64,000 nucleotides of DNA. Source: Winogradskyella alexanderae. GTDB lineage: Bacteria > Bacteroidota > Bacteroidia > Flavobacteriales > Flavobacteriaceae. Where the stretch lies: the NCBI RefSeq assembly GCF_020166335.1, contig NZ_JAIUJR010000008.1:124001-188000 (forward strand), read 5' to 3'. The translations under genes were made by a program, and so were the position numbers. This document shows positions 53,609 to 63,182 of this stretch, piece by piece (the first letter of the stretch is position 1; every line of letters begins with the position of its first letter). Under the pieces are notes generated by a model that saw only the letters and a program-made list of their open reading frames with translations, had not been told where the DNA came from and ran no database searches.

Positions 53609-53707
53609 AAAACAAAATTTCTGATAACTATCAATAAGGTTTTTATTTTATAGAAAAGGCTTAAAAACTTTTTAATCGTACATAAATCGTGCAAATATAA
53701 AAACAAG

Positions 53708-53746
53708 AAATCCGCAACATCTTTAATATAAGATAGTTACGGATTT
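53708..53746 (-). terminator. Terminator after tRNA-Leu (element-proximal)
   Basis: AAATCCG / CGGATTT (53708-53714, 53740-53746) continues inward with AAC/GTT and ATCTT/AAGAT pairs. On the minus strand it is followed by T-rich sequence. It ends the tRNA-Gly/tRNA-Leu transcript today. Confidence 0.7.
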
Positions 53747-53747
53747 T

Positions 53748-53764
53748 ATCTGTACTGAAGGCGG
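53748..53764. repeat. Proximal attachment-site copy, overlapping tRNA-Leu 3' end
   Basis: The 17-bp repeat shared with 50694-50710. It covers the last 12 bases of tRNA-Leu and 5 bases beyond. Confidence 0.8.
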
Positions 53765-53837
53765 GACTTGAACCCGCACGGCCATAATGGCCATTGGATT
53801 TTAAGTCCAACGTGTCTACCAATTCCACCACTTCAGC
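53753..53837 (-). tRNA. tRNA-Leu (anticodon TAA)
   Basis: An 85-nt tRNA with a long variable arm. The acceptor stem GCTGAAG pairs with CTTCAGT plus A73 (one G-T pair), the anticodon arm is TTGGA-CTTAAAA-TCCAA (anticodon TAA), and the T arm is GCGGG-TTCAAGT-CCCGC. No CCA is encoded. Its 3' end is the integration target of the adjacent element. Confidence 0.97.
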
Positions 53838-53880
53838 ATCCAAGTTGCAGACTGCAACTTAATTGGTATATATCGTATAG

Positions 53881-53952
53881 AGCGAAAGACGGGATTTGAA
53901 CCCGCGACCCTCACCTTGGCAAGGTGATGCTCTACCCCTGAGCTACTTTCGC
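53881..53952 (-). tRNA. tRNA-Gly (anticodon GCC)
   Basis: A 72-nt tRNA: acceptor stem GCGAAAG/CTTTCGC, D arm GCTCAGGGGTAGAGC, anticodon loop CTTGCCA (GCC), T arm CGGG-TTCAAAT-CCCG. CCA is not encoded. It is upstream of tRNA-Leu in the same transcript, with mutS before it. Confidence 0.97.
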
Positions 53953-54047
53953 GTAGTTTTTTAAAGAACATTTCGCTTTAAAAGCGGATGCAAATTTAAA
54001 CTATTTCTTAGAAAAGCAAAGACTTTTTTTAAATTAATTGAACACCT

Positions 54048-56660
54048 TTAAGCTTGTTTTTTCTTAACCAACATGCGCTTTATCTCATTGAGCTTCATGA
54101 GTGCTTCAACTGGTGTGAGCGTATTAATATCTGTATGTAAAATCTCATCTTTTATTTCCTCCAACAATGGGTCATCTAAATTAAAAAAGCTTAACTGCAT
54201 ATCATCTTTTAAAGACTTTACTTTGTCTGTTAGCTCTTCGCTAGAATGCGACTTTTCAAGTTTAGATAATATTTTATTAGCGCGTCTTATGACCTGTTGT
54301 GGCATACCTGCCATTTTAGCGACATGGATTCCAAAACTATGCTCACTGCCACCTTCAACTAGTTTTCTAACAAAAAGTACATTATCCTGCAACTCTTTTA
54401 CCGAAACATTAAAGTTTTTTATACGTGTAAAGGTTTCGGTCATTTCATTGAGCTCATGGTAGTGCGTCGCAAATAAGGTCTTTGGCCTTGCCGGATGTTC
54501 ATGTAAATACTCACTAATGGCCCAAGCAATGGATATACCGTCATAAGTACTGGTACCACGACCGATCTCATCCAGAAGCACCAGGCTACGTTCTGAAATA
54601 TTATTAAGAATGGATGCGGTTTCATTCATTTCTACCATAAATGTAGACTCACCCATTGAGATATTATCACTCGCACCCACACGTGTAAATATTTTATCTA
54701 CTAGGCCAATCCGAGCTTCTTTTGCCGGCACAAAACTTCCAATCTGTGCCAAGAGAACAATTAATGCAGTTTGTCTTAATATAGCGGATTTACCAGACAT
54801 GTTTGGTCCAGTAATCATGATGATTTGTTGGGTTTCTCGATCGAGATAAACGTCATTTGCGATATAAGGTTCGCCTAATGGTAATTGCTTTTCGATTACC
54901 GGATGACGACCGTTTTTAATTTCCAAATCAAAGCTATCATCTATTTGAGGGTAATTGTATTTATTGGTTTTGGCCAAACTTGCAAACCCACAAAGACAAT
55001 CCAATTGCCCTATCAACTGCGCATTTTGTTGCACCTGTATAATAAATTGGTGCATCCAAAGTACAAGCTCAGAAAATAGCTGCTGCTCAATCGCTAAAAT
55101 GCGTTCTTCAGCTCCAAGGATTTTTGCCTCGTATTCTTTTAATTCTTCTGTAATATAGCGCTCAGCATTGACTAAGGTTTGCTTTCTAATCCATTCTTCT
55201 GGTACTTTATCTTTATGTGTGTTTCTAACTTCGATATAATACCCAAATACATTATTAGACGCTATTTTAAGAGATGGAATTCCCGTGCGTTCACTCTCAC
55301 GCTGTAGCATAGCATCTAAATAGTCCTTGCCAGACTTTGACAATCCTCTCAATTCATCCAATTCTTGAGAAAAGCCTGTAGCAACCGTATTACCTTTTAA
55401 GACATTTACAGGTGCTTCTTCGTTTAAGGTTTGCCTTATCTTTTCACGAAGCAGATCACAATTATTAAGATTATCGCCAATAACTTTTAAGGATTCACTA
55501 TCAGACGATTTTGCCATGGACTTAATCGGTACAATAGCTTCTAAAGAGTTTTTAAGCTGAATGACTTCTCTAGGGTTTACCTTAGTGGTAGCTATTTTTG
55601 AAATGAGGCGCTCAATGTCACCAATATGTTTTATTTGCCCTCGAATTTTTTGAAGTACAGCATCATTATCCAACAAATACTGAACCACTTCGTGGCGTTG
55701 TTTTATCTTATCTGCATGCTTTAACGGCAACGCCAACCATCGCTTCAAAGTGCGACCACCCATAGCTGAGATGGTTTTATCAATGACATTTATTAAGGTA
55801 ACTGCATTGGCATTTGTGGAATGGTATAGCTCTAGATTCCTGATGGTGAATTTATCCATCCATACATAATCATTAGTTGCTATCCTTGAAATGGTAGCGA
55901 TGTGCTCTAGTTTATTATGCCGTGTTTCACTTAAATAATGCAATATTACACCAGATGCTATGATACCTTCGTATAAATCTTCTATTCCAAAACCTTTTAA
56001 TGTTTTGGTGTTGAAGTGTTTGGTTAAGGTCTCATTAGCATAATCTGCTTGAAATACCCAATCTTCAAGATAAAAGGTATGAAAGTCATTTCCGAAAGTT
56101 TCAGTGAAATCCTTTCTGCACTCCTTGGAAATTAAAACTTCACTGGGACTGAAATTCTGAAGCAGTTTATCTATATATTCAGGATCACCTTGAGACGTTA
56201 AAAACTCACCTGTAGAAATATCCAAAAATGAAACACCTATGTACTTTTTGTCAAAATGCACAGCACATAAAAAGTTATTGGACTTAGAATGTAAGATATC
56301 ATCATTCAATGCCACACCAGGTGTAACAAGCTCAGTAACACCACGCTTCACAATTTTCTTGGTTAATTTTGGGTCTTCTAGTTGGTCGCAAATGGCAACA
56401 CGTTCTCCTGCCCTTACAAGTTTTGGTAAATACGTATTCAACGAATGATGCGGAAAACCAGCTAATTCAGTTTCGCTCTCACTGCCGGCTCCGCGCTTCG
56501 TTAAAATAATGTCTAAAATCTTAGAGGCTTTAACGGCATCACTTCCAAAGGTTTCATAAAAGTCACCTACTCTAAACAACAACAACGCATCAGGATACTT
56601 TGCCTTAATGGCGTTGTATTGCTTCATTAATGGTGTTTCTTTTTTTGCCTTCTTAGCCAA
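54048..56660 (-). CDS. mutS: DNA mismatch repair protein MutS (probable TTG start)
   Basis: A ~870-residue mismatch sensor. Domain I begins [29 protein letters not shown], with the Phe-x-Glu mismatch wedge in FYETF; then connector, lever and clamp domains; the ATPase has [15 protein letters not shown] (Walker A), [17 protein letters not shown] (Walker B/signature) and FATHYHEL. The frame is open to an ATG at 56708, but the extra 16 codons are AT-rich and atypical; TTG at 56660 gives [16 protein letters not shown], the usual start for relatives, and I prefer it. Upstream is the divergent SpoU methyltransferase gene. Confidence 0.96.
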   Translation of the reverse strand: MAKKAKKETPLMKQYNAIKAKYPDALLLFRVGDFYETFGSDAVKASKILDIILTKRGAGSESETELAGFPHHSLNTYLPKLVRAGERVAICDQLEDPKLTKKIVKRGVTELVTPGVALNDDILHSKSNNFLCAVHFDKKYIGVSFLDISTGEFLTSQGDPEYIDKLLQNFSPSEVLISKECRKDFTETFGNDFHTFYLEDWVFQADYANETLTKHFNTKTLKGFGIEDLYEGIIASGVILHYLSETRHNKLEHIATISRIATNDYVWMDKFTIRNLELYHSTNANAVTLINVIDKTISAMGGRTLKRWLALPLKHADKIKQRHEVVQYLLDNDAVLQKIRGQIKHIGDIERLISKIATTKVNPREVIQLKNSLEAIVPIKSMAKSSDSESLKVIGDNLNNCDLLREKIRQTLNEEAPVNVLKGNTVATGFSQELDELRGLSKSGKDYLDAMLQRESERTGIPSLKIASNNVFGYYIEVRNTHKDKVPEEWIRKQTLVNAERYITEELKEYEAKILGAEERILAIEQQLFSELVLWMHQFIIQVQQNAQLIGQLDCLCGFASLAKTNKYNYPQIDDSFDLEIKNGRHPVIEKQLPLGEPYIANDVYLDRETQQIIMITGPNMSGKSAILRQTALIVLLAQIGSFVPAKEARIGLVDKIFTRVGASDNISMGESTFMVEMNETASILNNISERSLVLLDEIGRGTSTYDGISIAWAISEYLHEHPARPKTLFATHYHELNEMTETFTRIKNFNVSVKELQDNVLFVRKLVEGGSEHSFGIHVAKMAGMPQQVIRRANKILSKLEKSHSSEELTDKVKSLKDDMQLSFFNLDDPLLEEIKDEILHTDINTLTPVEALMKLNEIKRMLVKKKQA

Positions 56661-56770
56661 GAGTTTTATGTATTTTTGTTGATAATGTAAGTGTGCTAAT
56701 TTAGCCAAATAGCTAAGTTATTTAAAGTGAAAAGGCCATAAGTTATCTACAAAAAGAAAGAGATTTCAAC

Positions 56771-57310
56771 ATGCGAAAGTTAAAAAACGATGAATTAGAC
56801 CGTCTTGGGATTTCAGAATTTAAACTTGCTGAAAAATCACCAATCATTATAATTCTCGATAATATTAGAAGCCTAAACAACATTGGCTCTGTATTTAGAA
56901 CCAGCGACGCCTTTCTTATTGAAAAGATTTACCTCTGCGGTATAACCGCCAAACCACCACACAATGAAATAAGAAAAACCGCATTGGGAAGCACGGAATC
57001 CGTAGATTGGGAGTATGTTGAAAATACCATAGACATAGTTGAAAATCTAAAAGCAGAAAATGTAAAAATTTGCTCCATAGAACAAGCTGATAATGCTACC
57101 ATGCTGAATGATTTTGAACCTCAGCCTAATGTGAAATATGCTTTTGTTTTTGGTAATGAGGTGAAAGGGGTTTCACAAGAGGTAGTTAATGCTAGTGATA
57201 TTGTGCTCGAAATCCCACAATACGGTACAAAACATTCTTTAAATATTGCGGTAAGTGCAGGTGTTGTGATTTGGGATGTGTTTTCGAAAATTAAAAGTTT
57301 AAACACTTGA
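56771..57310 (+). CDS. SpoU/TrmH-family RNA 2'-O-methyltransferase
   Basis: A 179-residue SPOUT methyltransferase that methylates ribose 2'-OH in tRNA or rRNA using SAM. The three motifs are present: motif 1 DNIRSLNNIGSVFRTSDAF, motif 2 YAFVFGNEVKGVSQEVV, and motif 3 LEIPQYGTKHSLNIAVSAGVVIWDV, which form the knotted SAM site. It is the short form without an N-terminal RNA-binding domain. It overlaps the next gene by 4 bp, so a three-gene operon with the membrane protein and the methyltransferase is likely. The target nucleoside cannot be inferred. Confidence 0.93.
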   Translation: MRKLKNDELDRLGISEFKLAEKSPIIIILDNIRSLNNIGSVFRTSDAFLIEKIYLCGITAKPPHNEIRKTALGSTESVDWEYVENTIDIVENLKAENVKICSIEQADNATMLNDFEPQPNVKYAFVFGNEVKGVSQEVVNASDIVLEIPQYGTKHSLNIAVSAGVVIWDVFSKIKSLNT

Positions 57311-57759
57311 ATATGACAAACAAAAAAATATTTCCAATTTCGTTAGCCGTAATAGGCATAGTTGTAATTCTGTTTTCTACGGGATCATCAATCCTGACCT
57401 ATGACTTATTTGGAATCCCAGCAGGTAACCTCATTATTTGGTTTGGTTTCATATCCCTTCAACTCGCAGTTTATAGCTTTCAAAAAGGCTTTAAGGCAAG
57501 CAATTCAATATTAGGTAAATTGATTCGGAATTTGATGCGCTTGTTGATTGGTATTTCAATTTTATGGTTTGGTATTGCGTATTTACTATCTGGAAATTTG
57601 AATTTTGATTTTAGTTCTAGTGCTACCGGATATCTCGGTAGTCCAGAAGCATCCATTCTTTACTGGAATATTATATATGCATTAATTGTGGCACCAATTG
57701 TCTTAATGATAGCCTATTCACTACTAAGATATTTTGAACGCCTTAAAGAGACTAAATAA
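57307..57759 (+). CDS. Four-helix membrane protein of unknown function
   Basis: A 150-residue protein with four membrane helices (about 9-26, 36-55, 75-95, 117-140) and a Ser/Gly-rich periplasmic loop (SGNLNFDFSSSATGYLGSPEASI). I do not recognise a family. Its coding region overlaps the SpoU methyltransferase gene by 4 bp and the SAM methyltransferase gene by 1 bp, so it is translationally coupled to both. No charged residues inside the membrane suggest a transport mechanism. Confidence 0.8.
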   Translation: MNMTNKKIFPISLAVIGIVVILFSTGSSILTYDLFGIPAGNLIIWFGFISLQLAVYSFQKGFKASNSILGKLIRNLMRLLIGISILWFGIAYLLSGNLNFDFSSSATGYLGSPEASILYWNIIYALIVAPIVLMIAYSLLRYFERLKETK

Positions 57760-58415
57760 TGTCTTCTTCTAAAAATCCCTGGCCCACAAAAGATGCAATG
57801 ATGCAGATTTATGAAAAACACCTCTGGGGTGGGGAGGAATACGATTTTTATTCTGGTTATGGCTCGCACGATTTACAAATTGTTCAACCTTATGTTGACA
57901 CTGTTAGGGCGTTTTTTGAATCGCATAATCAAAACCTGACGGTTTGTGACTTTGGCTGTGGCGATTTTAATATTGGAAAACGATTAGTACAGCACACATC
58001 AAAATACATTGCTATTGATATTGTGCCATCACTTATTGAGCGCAATAAAAAACTGTTCAAAGCATCGAATCTCGAGTTTCATTGCTTGGATATTTCGCAA
58101 GACAAGTTACCAGAGGCAGATTGTGTGATTTTGCGTCAAGTACTTCAACATTTATCAAATAAAGAAGTAAAGCGTATTGTCAAAAAACTAATAAATTACA
58201 GATTTATCATTCTAACTGAAAATCTTCCTAGTAGTAAATTCACAAGAAATACTGATATTATTTCTGGCCAAGGCATACGATTAAAACACAATAGTGGAAT
58301 AGACCTTTTGGTCCAACCGTTTAATTTAAAAGTAAAGTCAACAAAAATTCTAAGTGAGGTCATTTTAGAACATAAAAAAGGCAAAATTGTTAGCTGGTTA
58401 TATGAGCTATTTTAG
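57759..58415 (+). CDS. Class I SAM-dependent methyltransferase
   Basis: A 218-residue Rossmann-fold methyltransferase of unknown substrate. The SAM-binding motif I is VCDFGCGDFNIGKRLV; the acidic motif II end is YIAIDIVPSLIERNKKLF; motif III includes DCVILRQVLQHLSNKEVKRIVKKL. An N-terminal helical segment (WPTKDAMMQIYEKHLWGGEEYDFYSGYGSHD) precedes the fold, a pattern seen in small-molecule methyltransferases. It ends the SpoU operon and overlaps the convergent FolK fusion gene by 4 bp. Confidence 0.88.
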   Translation: MSSSKNPWPTKDAMMQIYEKHLWGGEEYDFYSGYGSHDLQIVQPYVDTVRAFFESHNQNLTVCDFGCGDFNIGKRLVQHTSKYIAIDIVPSLIERNKKLFKASNLEFHCLDISQDKLPEADCVILRQVLQHLSNKEVKRIVKKLINYRFIILTENLPSSKFTRNTDIISGQGIRLKHNSGIDLLVQPFNLKVKSTKILSEVILEHKKGKIVSWLYELF

Positions 58416-59539
58416 CTATTAATTTCATTTAGTAACCACAAGTAGTCCTCGCGCTTTTTTACAAAATCACGCTCAGAAATATCAATGATTTTTACGTTTA
58501 GTTCAGTCTGGTTGCGTAAAAAGCTCAGATAACCCGAATTGATTTTATCCAAATACTCATCTTGAATTTCCTTTTCGTACTTACGCCCTCTTTTTTTTAT
58601 GTTTTCCTGAAGTCGTTGCGTATTTTGATAAAGGTAAACGTACAAATCTGGTCTGGCAATATCCTTATACACCTGGTAAAACAGCTTTCTGTACAATCTA
58701 AATTCATCATCTGGCAAGGTCACTTTTGAAAAAATAAGCGATTTATGCACATCATAATCGCTTACCATAAAATCCTTGAACAAATCTAACTGCGATAAAT
58801 CGTCACTAATTTGCTGATAACGATCTGCTAAAAAAGACATTTCTAAGGTGAACGCATAACGCTCTGGTTCCTTGTAGAATTTTGGCAAAAATGGGTTATC
58901 TGCAAAACGCTCTAATATTAATTTGGCATTAAAATCTTGTGAAATTTTGGTAGCCAAGCTGGTTTTACCAGCACCAATATTTCCTTCTATTGCAATAAAG
59001 TTAAAATCCTTAAAACCAAACTGCTTTAATGGATTTTTAAGCCATTTGTTAATGGGTTTGATAGTCGATTTATCTTCACATTCCTCTAACAATTGCGAAA
59101 TTGATTTTTCCAGTTCTGGATGTTCTACGTCTTTAGCAATATCAAACAAGGGTTGCAAAACAAATCGACGCTTATGCATTTCCGGATGTGGAATCGTCAA
59201 TCCTTTTTGCTTATGGATTTCATCTTTAAACAACAGGATGTCCAAATCAATTTCGCGCGACTCATAACCCTCGGTTCTTGAGTTTTTTCGGCCCAGCTTT
59301 TTTTCAATTCTCTGCAGTTCTTTTAAAAGTTTCGTGGGTTTCAATTCTGTTTCTACACAAAGACATGCATTGTTAAAAACATCTCCCTCAAAACCCATTG
59401 CAGGTGTCTCATAGACCTTAGAAAGCTTTTTAATAGTTCCTATTGTGTTGAATATGGCATCTACCGCCATCTGCAAATTTTGGAGTTTAATGCCTTTGTT
59501 ACTTCCTAGCGCTATATAAACGGTATTTGTAAATCCCAT
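58412..59539 (-). CDS. folK: FolK-deoxynucleoside kinase fusion
   Basis: A 375-residue two-domain enzyme. Residues ~5-160 are FolK (6-hydroxymethyl-7,8-dihydropterin pyrophosphokinase): VYIALGSNKGIKLQNLQ, ETPAMGFEGDVFNNA, and the RTEGYESREIDLDILLF metal-binding block. Residues ~175-375 are a deoxynucleoside kinase: P-loop IEGNIGAGKTSLA, the LERFADNPFLPKFY substrate region, and the ARPDLYVYLYQNTQRLQENIKKRGRKYE lid. Folate synthesis and dNTP salvage both feed DNA synthesis, which gives a rationale for the join. The frame is continuous with no sign of assembly error. This fusion is known in Bacteroidetes. Confidence 0.93.
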   Translation of the reverse strand: MGFTNTVYIALGSNKGIKLQNLQMAVDAIFNTIGTIKKLSKVYETPAMGFEGDVFNNACLCVETELKPTKLLKELQRIEKKLGRKNSRTEGYESREIDLDILLFKDEIHKQKGLTIPHPEMHKRRFVLQPLFDIAKDVEHPELEKSISQLLEECEDKSTIKPINKWLKNPLKQFGFKDFNFIAIEGNIGAGKTSLATKISQDFNAKLILERFADNPFLPKFYKEPERYAFTLEMSFLADRYQQISDDLSQLDLFKDFMVSDYDVHKSLIFSKVTLPDDEFRLYRKLFYQVYKDIARPDLYVYLYQNTQRLQENIKKRGRKYEKEIQDEYLDKINSGYLSFLRNQTELNVKIIDISERDFVKKREDYLWLLNEINS

Positions 59540-59610
59540 GGAAAAGGCAAAATAAATAAAAGATATATTATTAGATTATCTTTGCACCAACATTTTATCG
59601 ACAAATTTTG

Positions 59611-60315
59611 ATGCACCTAAAAGACAAGTTATTGGCCCAACGTATTTATCTTCTGCTAGGTGCGCTTTTTATAACCTCTTTGGTAGTTTCCAATTTAATT
59701 TTTCAAAAGTTCTTTTATTGGTATCCATTTGATGTTGAAATTTTTGGCACAAAGCTATTTGAGATTTCAGTAGGTATTTTGCCGTATCCCATCACTTTTC
59801 TTATTACTGACTTAATCAGTGAAATCTATGGTAAAAAAAGAGCTAATGATGTTGTTGTCGCTGGTATTTTTGCTTCGTTTTTTTCCATGCTTATTATTTA
59901 CACTTCAAATGCTGTCCCAGCCACACCTTGGTCTCCAGTTCAGGACAGTACATTCACGAATGTTTTTGGCAGTACTGCAATAGCTGTTTTTGCGAGTATG
60001 ATGGCTTATTTATTAGCGCAATTTGTAGACATACAGATTTACCACTTTTGGAAAAATCTTACCAAAGGTAAACATCTATGGCTTCGTAATAATTTTTCAA
60101 CGTTTTCATCACAATTTGTTGATACAGCAACAGTACTGCTGTTGCTTTGTAGTTTTGGAAAAATTGAATGGGATAAATTCACAGGTCTACTCATTGCAGG
60201 ATTTATATTCAAGGTTATGATTGCAATGATTGATACGCCCTTTCTTTATTTAGGCGTCTATGTATTCCGAAAACGATTTAAACTTAAAGTAAACGAAGAA
60301 ATTGACCTTCTCTGA
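59611..60315 (+). CDS. Queuosine precursor transporter (YhhQ/VUT family)
   Basis: A 234-residue inner-membrane protein with about six helices, a family known to import queuosine precursors (preQ0/preQ1) used to modify tRNA. Typical blocks: LVVSNLIFQKFFYW, VGILPYPITFLITDLISEIYGKKRANDVVVAGIFASFF, TPWSPVQDSTFTNVFGSTAIAVFASMMAYLLAQFVDIQIYHFWK, and LRNNFSTFSSQFVDT. TTG at 59608 and ATG at 59611 are adjacent possible starts; the ATG is preferred. It is divergent from the FolK fusion gene. The exact precursor is not readable from sequence. Confidence 0.92.
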   Translation: MHLKDKLLAQRIYLLLGALFITSLVVSNLIFQKFFYWYPFDVEIFGTKLFEISVGILPYPITFLITDLISEIYGKKRANDVVVAGIFASFFSMLIIYTSNAVPATPWSPVQDSTFTNVFGSTAIAVFASMMAYLLAQFVDIQIYHFWKNLTKGKHLWLRNNFSTFSSQFVDTATVLLLLCSFGKIEWDKFTGLLIAGFIFKVMIAMIDTPFLYLGVYVFRKRFKLKVNEEIDLL

Positions 60316-60408
60316 GTCGTTATAAAGCATTTAAATCTTGCTAAAGTTTACTTAACACACAACCTTTTTAAGTCGTAATTCGTATACTTTTATAGAGAAT
60401 CTATCATT

Positions 60409-63069
60409 ATGAAAAAATTACTAAAAGTTATTGGAATCCTATTGTTCCTTTTCTTAGCTGTTCTGATTGCTATTCCGTTTATTTTAGAATCTAAAATAGA
60501 TACTATTGTGCAAAATTATGCGCACAAAAACCTTAACGCAGATTTAAGTTTTGACGATGTTAATCTAAGCCTAATCAGCAGTTTTCCAAAAGCGGAAGTA
60601 AGTGTAGAAAATCTTAAAATCACTAATAGAGCACCCTTTATGGACGAAACTTTAGCCACAGCCAAATCCATAGCTTTTGAGATGCCAATAGGGCAATTAT
60701 TTAAGGATGCTAGCAAACCATTAGCCGTAAATGAAATTATTGCAAATGAACTGCTCTTAACGATTAAGACAAACCAGAATGGATCTGTAAATTATGATAT
60801 TTTAAAAGAGCAAGAAGGTCCTAAAACCGATGGTGATGCTTCATCAAGCGGATTTCGTTTTGATGTTGAACACTATGAAGTAACTAATAGTGCGTTTACA
60901 TATTTGGACGAAGAATCGAATACTCAGTTTCATGCTACAGAAATTAACCATTATGGCAATGGTATTTTTTCGGGCGAAAAATCCGAATTAGAAACGAAGA
61001 CCGAAACAAAAGTTAGTTTAAGTGTCGACAGCACTAACTACCTCGATAATACCAAAATAAAACTAGAGGCTCTAATCGATCTTAGTTTAGAAGACAACAA
61101 ATACACATTTAGAGAAAATAAAGGGTTCATTAATGCCTTACCGTTAGAGTTTGAAGGTTTTGTGCAGTTGGTAGAATCTGGTCAACAAATTGATCTAAGT
61201 TTTAAAAATCCTGAATCGTCTTTTAAAGACTTTCTAGCTGTAATCCCCAAGGCATATTCAAAGAATATTGAAAACGTTAATACAACTGGTAATTTCACAG
61301 TCAATGGAAGAATAAAAGGATTAATTTCGGATGAAACAATTCCAACAATAGATATTAGTCTAAGTTCTAACAACGCGTCTTTTAAATATCCAGATTTACC
61401 AAAAAGTGTTGACAACATAAAAATTGATGCATCTATAAAAAACACGACAGGTAATGTTGACGATACCTATATAGATATTAATGAATTGAATTTTAAAATA
61501 GATGACGATAGCTTTAAATCTGAGGCACATCTAAAAAATATAACTCAAAATATGTTAGTCAGTGCAAATTTAGATGGCGTTCTTAATCTTGCTAATGTTA
61601 CTAAAGCCTATCCTGTTACTATAGAAAACCAGCTAAGCGGTATTCTAAAAGGAAAGCTAAATACAGTTTTTGACATGAACGCTATTGAGTCCAACGCTTA
61701 TCAACGCATTAAAAATAATGGTAGTGTTTCCTTGACGGACTTTATTTTTTCATCTGAAGATATTGTAAATCCAATACAAATTAATAAAGCAACCATGACC
61801 TTTAAACCAGGTGTTGTTACCTTAAACAATCTTAACGCCCAAACTGGTAAAAGCGATTTTTATGCAACTGGTCAAATTTATAACCTGTTAGGATTCTTAT
61901 TAAGTGATAAAAAATTGCAGGGTGATTTCAAGGTCACTTCCAATAATTTTAGTATTGAAGATTTCATGGTTGAAGACGAATTGGCAACTGAAAACTCCAA
62001 TAAAACCACTCAAGATACAGAGTCTTTAAAAATTCCTGATTTTTTAGACTGTTCAATCTATGCCAATGCTCAAAATGTGTTCTATGATAATATTAATCTA
62101 AAGAATGTTAGTGGAAAGCTCCGCATTAAAGATCAAAGCGCTAATTTAAGTGAAATGACCTCAACATTATTTGGTGGGAAATTAGGAATTAACGGTAATG
62201 TAACAACCAATAATTCAAAACCAAGTTTTGATATGCAATTGGCCATGCAACAATTTGACATTTCCCAATCCTTCAACGATTTAGAGCTCTTAAAGGCACT
62301 TGCGCCAATAGCCAAAGTCATACAGGGAAAACTAAACTCCACAATTAATATTAGTGGTTTACTAGATAAAGATTTTGCCCCAGATTTAAGTACAGTATCT
62401 GGAAATGCTCTTGCTGAAATTATCACGTCTAATATAGATGTTTCTAATAGCCCATTACTTGCAAATCTAGATGCAGAGTTGAATTTTATTGATTTTAATG
62501 CACTACAAAAGAATATTAAAACAAAATTAGTCTTTAATGATGGACAGGTTTCTGTTGATCCGTTTACCATTAATTACAAAGACATACCTATCGAGGTCTC
62601 AGGATCACATGGCTTCAATAAAAATATGAATTACAAGGCAATACTAAGCGTACCAGCAAAATATCTCGGGAGTGAAGTAAATCGATTAATAGGTCAGATC
62701 AATGACCCTGAAGTGAATAAAATGGCAATTCCTGTTACCACCAATATAAGTGGTACATTTTCAAAGCCAGACGTTTCAACAGACTTGGCAAGTGCTGTAA
62801 CGAATCTTTCAAAACAACTTGTTGAAATTCAAAAACAAAAACTTATCGGGAAAGGAAAGGATAAGTTAAATGATCTAATAGGAAATGCTCTAGGAGGAAA
62901 CAAGAACGCCAAAAAAACTGATTCTGCAGTAGCTAAGGGAGATAGTATCAAAACCAACACAACAGAAGACAAGGTTAAAGAGGGCGTAAAGAATGTACTA
63001 GGTGATATTTTAGGTAAAAAGAAATCTAAAAAGGATAATAAAAAGCAAGATTCTACCAAAAACAATTGA
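60409..63069 (+). CDS. AsmA-family envelope protein
   Basis: An 886-residue protein anchored by one N-terminal helix (KKLLKVIGILLFLFLAVLIAIPFIL) with a long periplasmic part. AsmA-like start: LESKIDTIVQNYAHKNLNADLSFDDVNLSLISSFPKAEVSVENLKI. Repeated beta strands follow, consistent with the bridge-like folds of AsmA/TamB proteins that move phospholipid across the envelope. The C-terminal AsmA domain contains LNSTINISGLLDKDFAPDLSTVSGNALAEI, and the tail is Lys-rich (DILGKKKSKKDNKKQDS). It is monocistronic, upstream of rpoD. Function is inferred from family: envelope lipid homeostasis. Confidence 0.9.
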   Translation: MKKLLKVIGILLFLFLAVLIAIPFILESKIDTIVQNYAHKNLNADLSFDDVNLSLISSFPKAEVSVENLKITNRAPFMDETLATAKSIAFEMPIGQLFKDASKPLAVNEIIANELLLTIKTNQNGSVNYDILKEQEGPKTDGDASSSGFRFDVEHYEVTNSAFTYLDEESNTQFHATEINHYGNGIFSGEKSELETKTETKVSLSVDSTNYLDNTKIKLEALIDLSLEDNKYTFRENKGFINALPLEFEGFVQLVESGQQIDLSFKNPESSFKDFLAVIPKAYSKNIENVNTTGNFTVNGRIKGLISDETIPTIDISLSSNNASFKYPDLPKSVDNIKIDASIKNTTGNVDDTYIDINELNFKIDDDSFKSEAHLKNITQNMLVSANLDGVLNLANVTKAYPVTIENQLSGILKGKLNTVFDMNAIESNAYQRIKNNGSVSLTDFIFSSEDIVNPIQINKATMTFKPGVVTLNNLNAQTGKSDFYATGQIYNLLGFLLSDKKLQGDFKVTSNNFSIEDFMVEDELATENSNKTTQDTESLKIPDFLDCSIYANAQNVFYDNINLKNVSGKLRIKDQSANLSEMTSTLFGGKLGINGNVTTNNSKPSFDMQLAMQQFDISQSFNDLELLKALAPIAKVIQGKLNSTINISGLLDKDFAPDLSTVSGNALAEIITSNIDVSNSPLLANLDAELNFIDFNALQKNIKTKLVFNDGQVSVDPFTINYKDIPIEVSGSHGFNKNMNYKAILSVPAKYLGSEVNRLIGQINDPEVNKMAIPVTTNISGTFSKPDVSTDLASAVTNLSKQLVEIQKQKLIGKGKDKLNDLIGNALGGNKNAKKTDSAVAKGDSIKTNTTEDKVKEGVKNVLGDILGKKKSKKDNKKQDSTKNN

Positions 63070-63182
63070 TTTTTGGACTAAAACACCCTTTTTTTTGCCA
63101 AAATTTGTTAATAAAAGTAATTTTTTTTGGAAATCTTAATTATTCAATTAGATTATAAGTTATCTAAATTTAAAACAACTAT

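Noticed and set aside
53622..53633. Another TGAYNNNNRTCA match (TGATAACTATCA)
   Set aside because: It lies inside the integrated element, with no gene start downstream within 100 bp and flanks unlike the others; treated as background. It shows that chance matches do occur.
53661..53843. 60-codon frame across tRNA-Leu
   Set aside because: It covers a structured tRNA and its terminator; not a protein gene.
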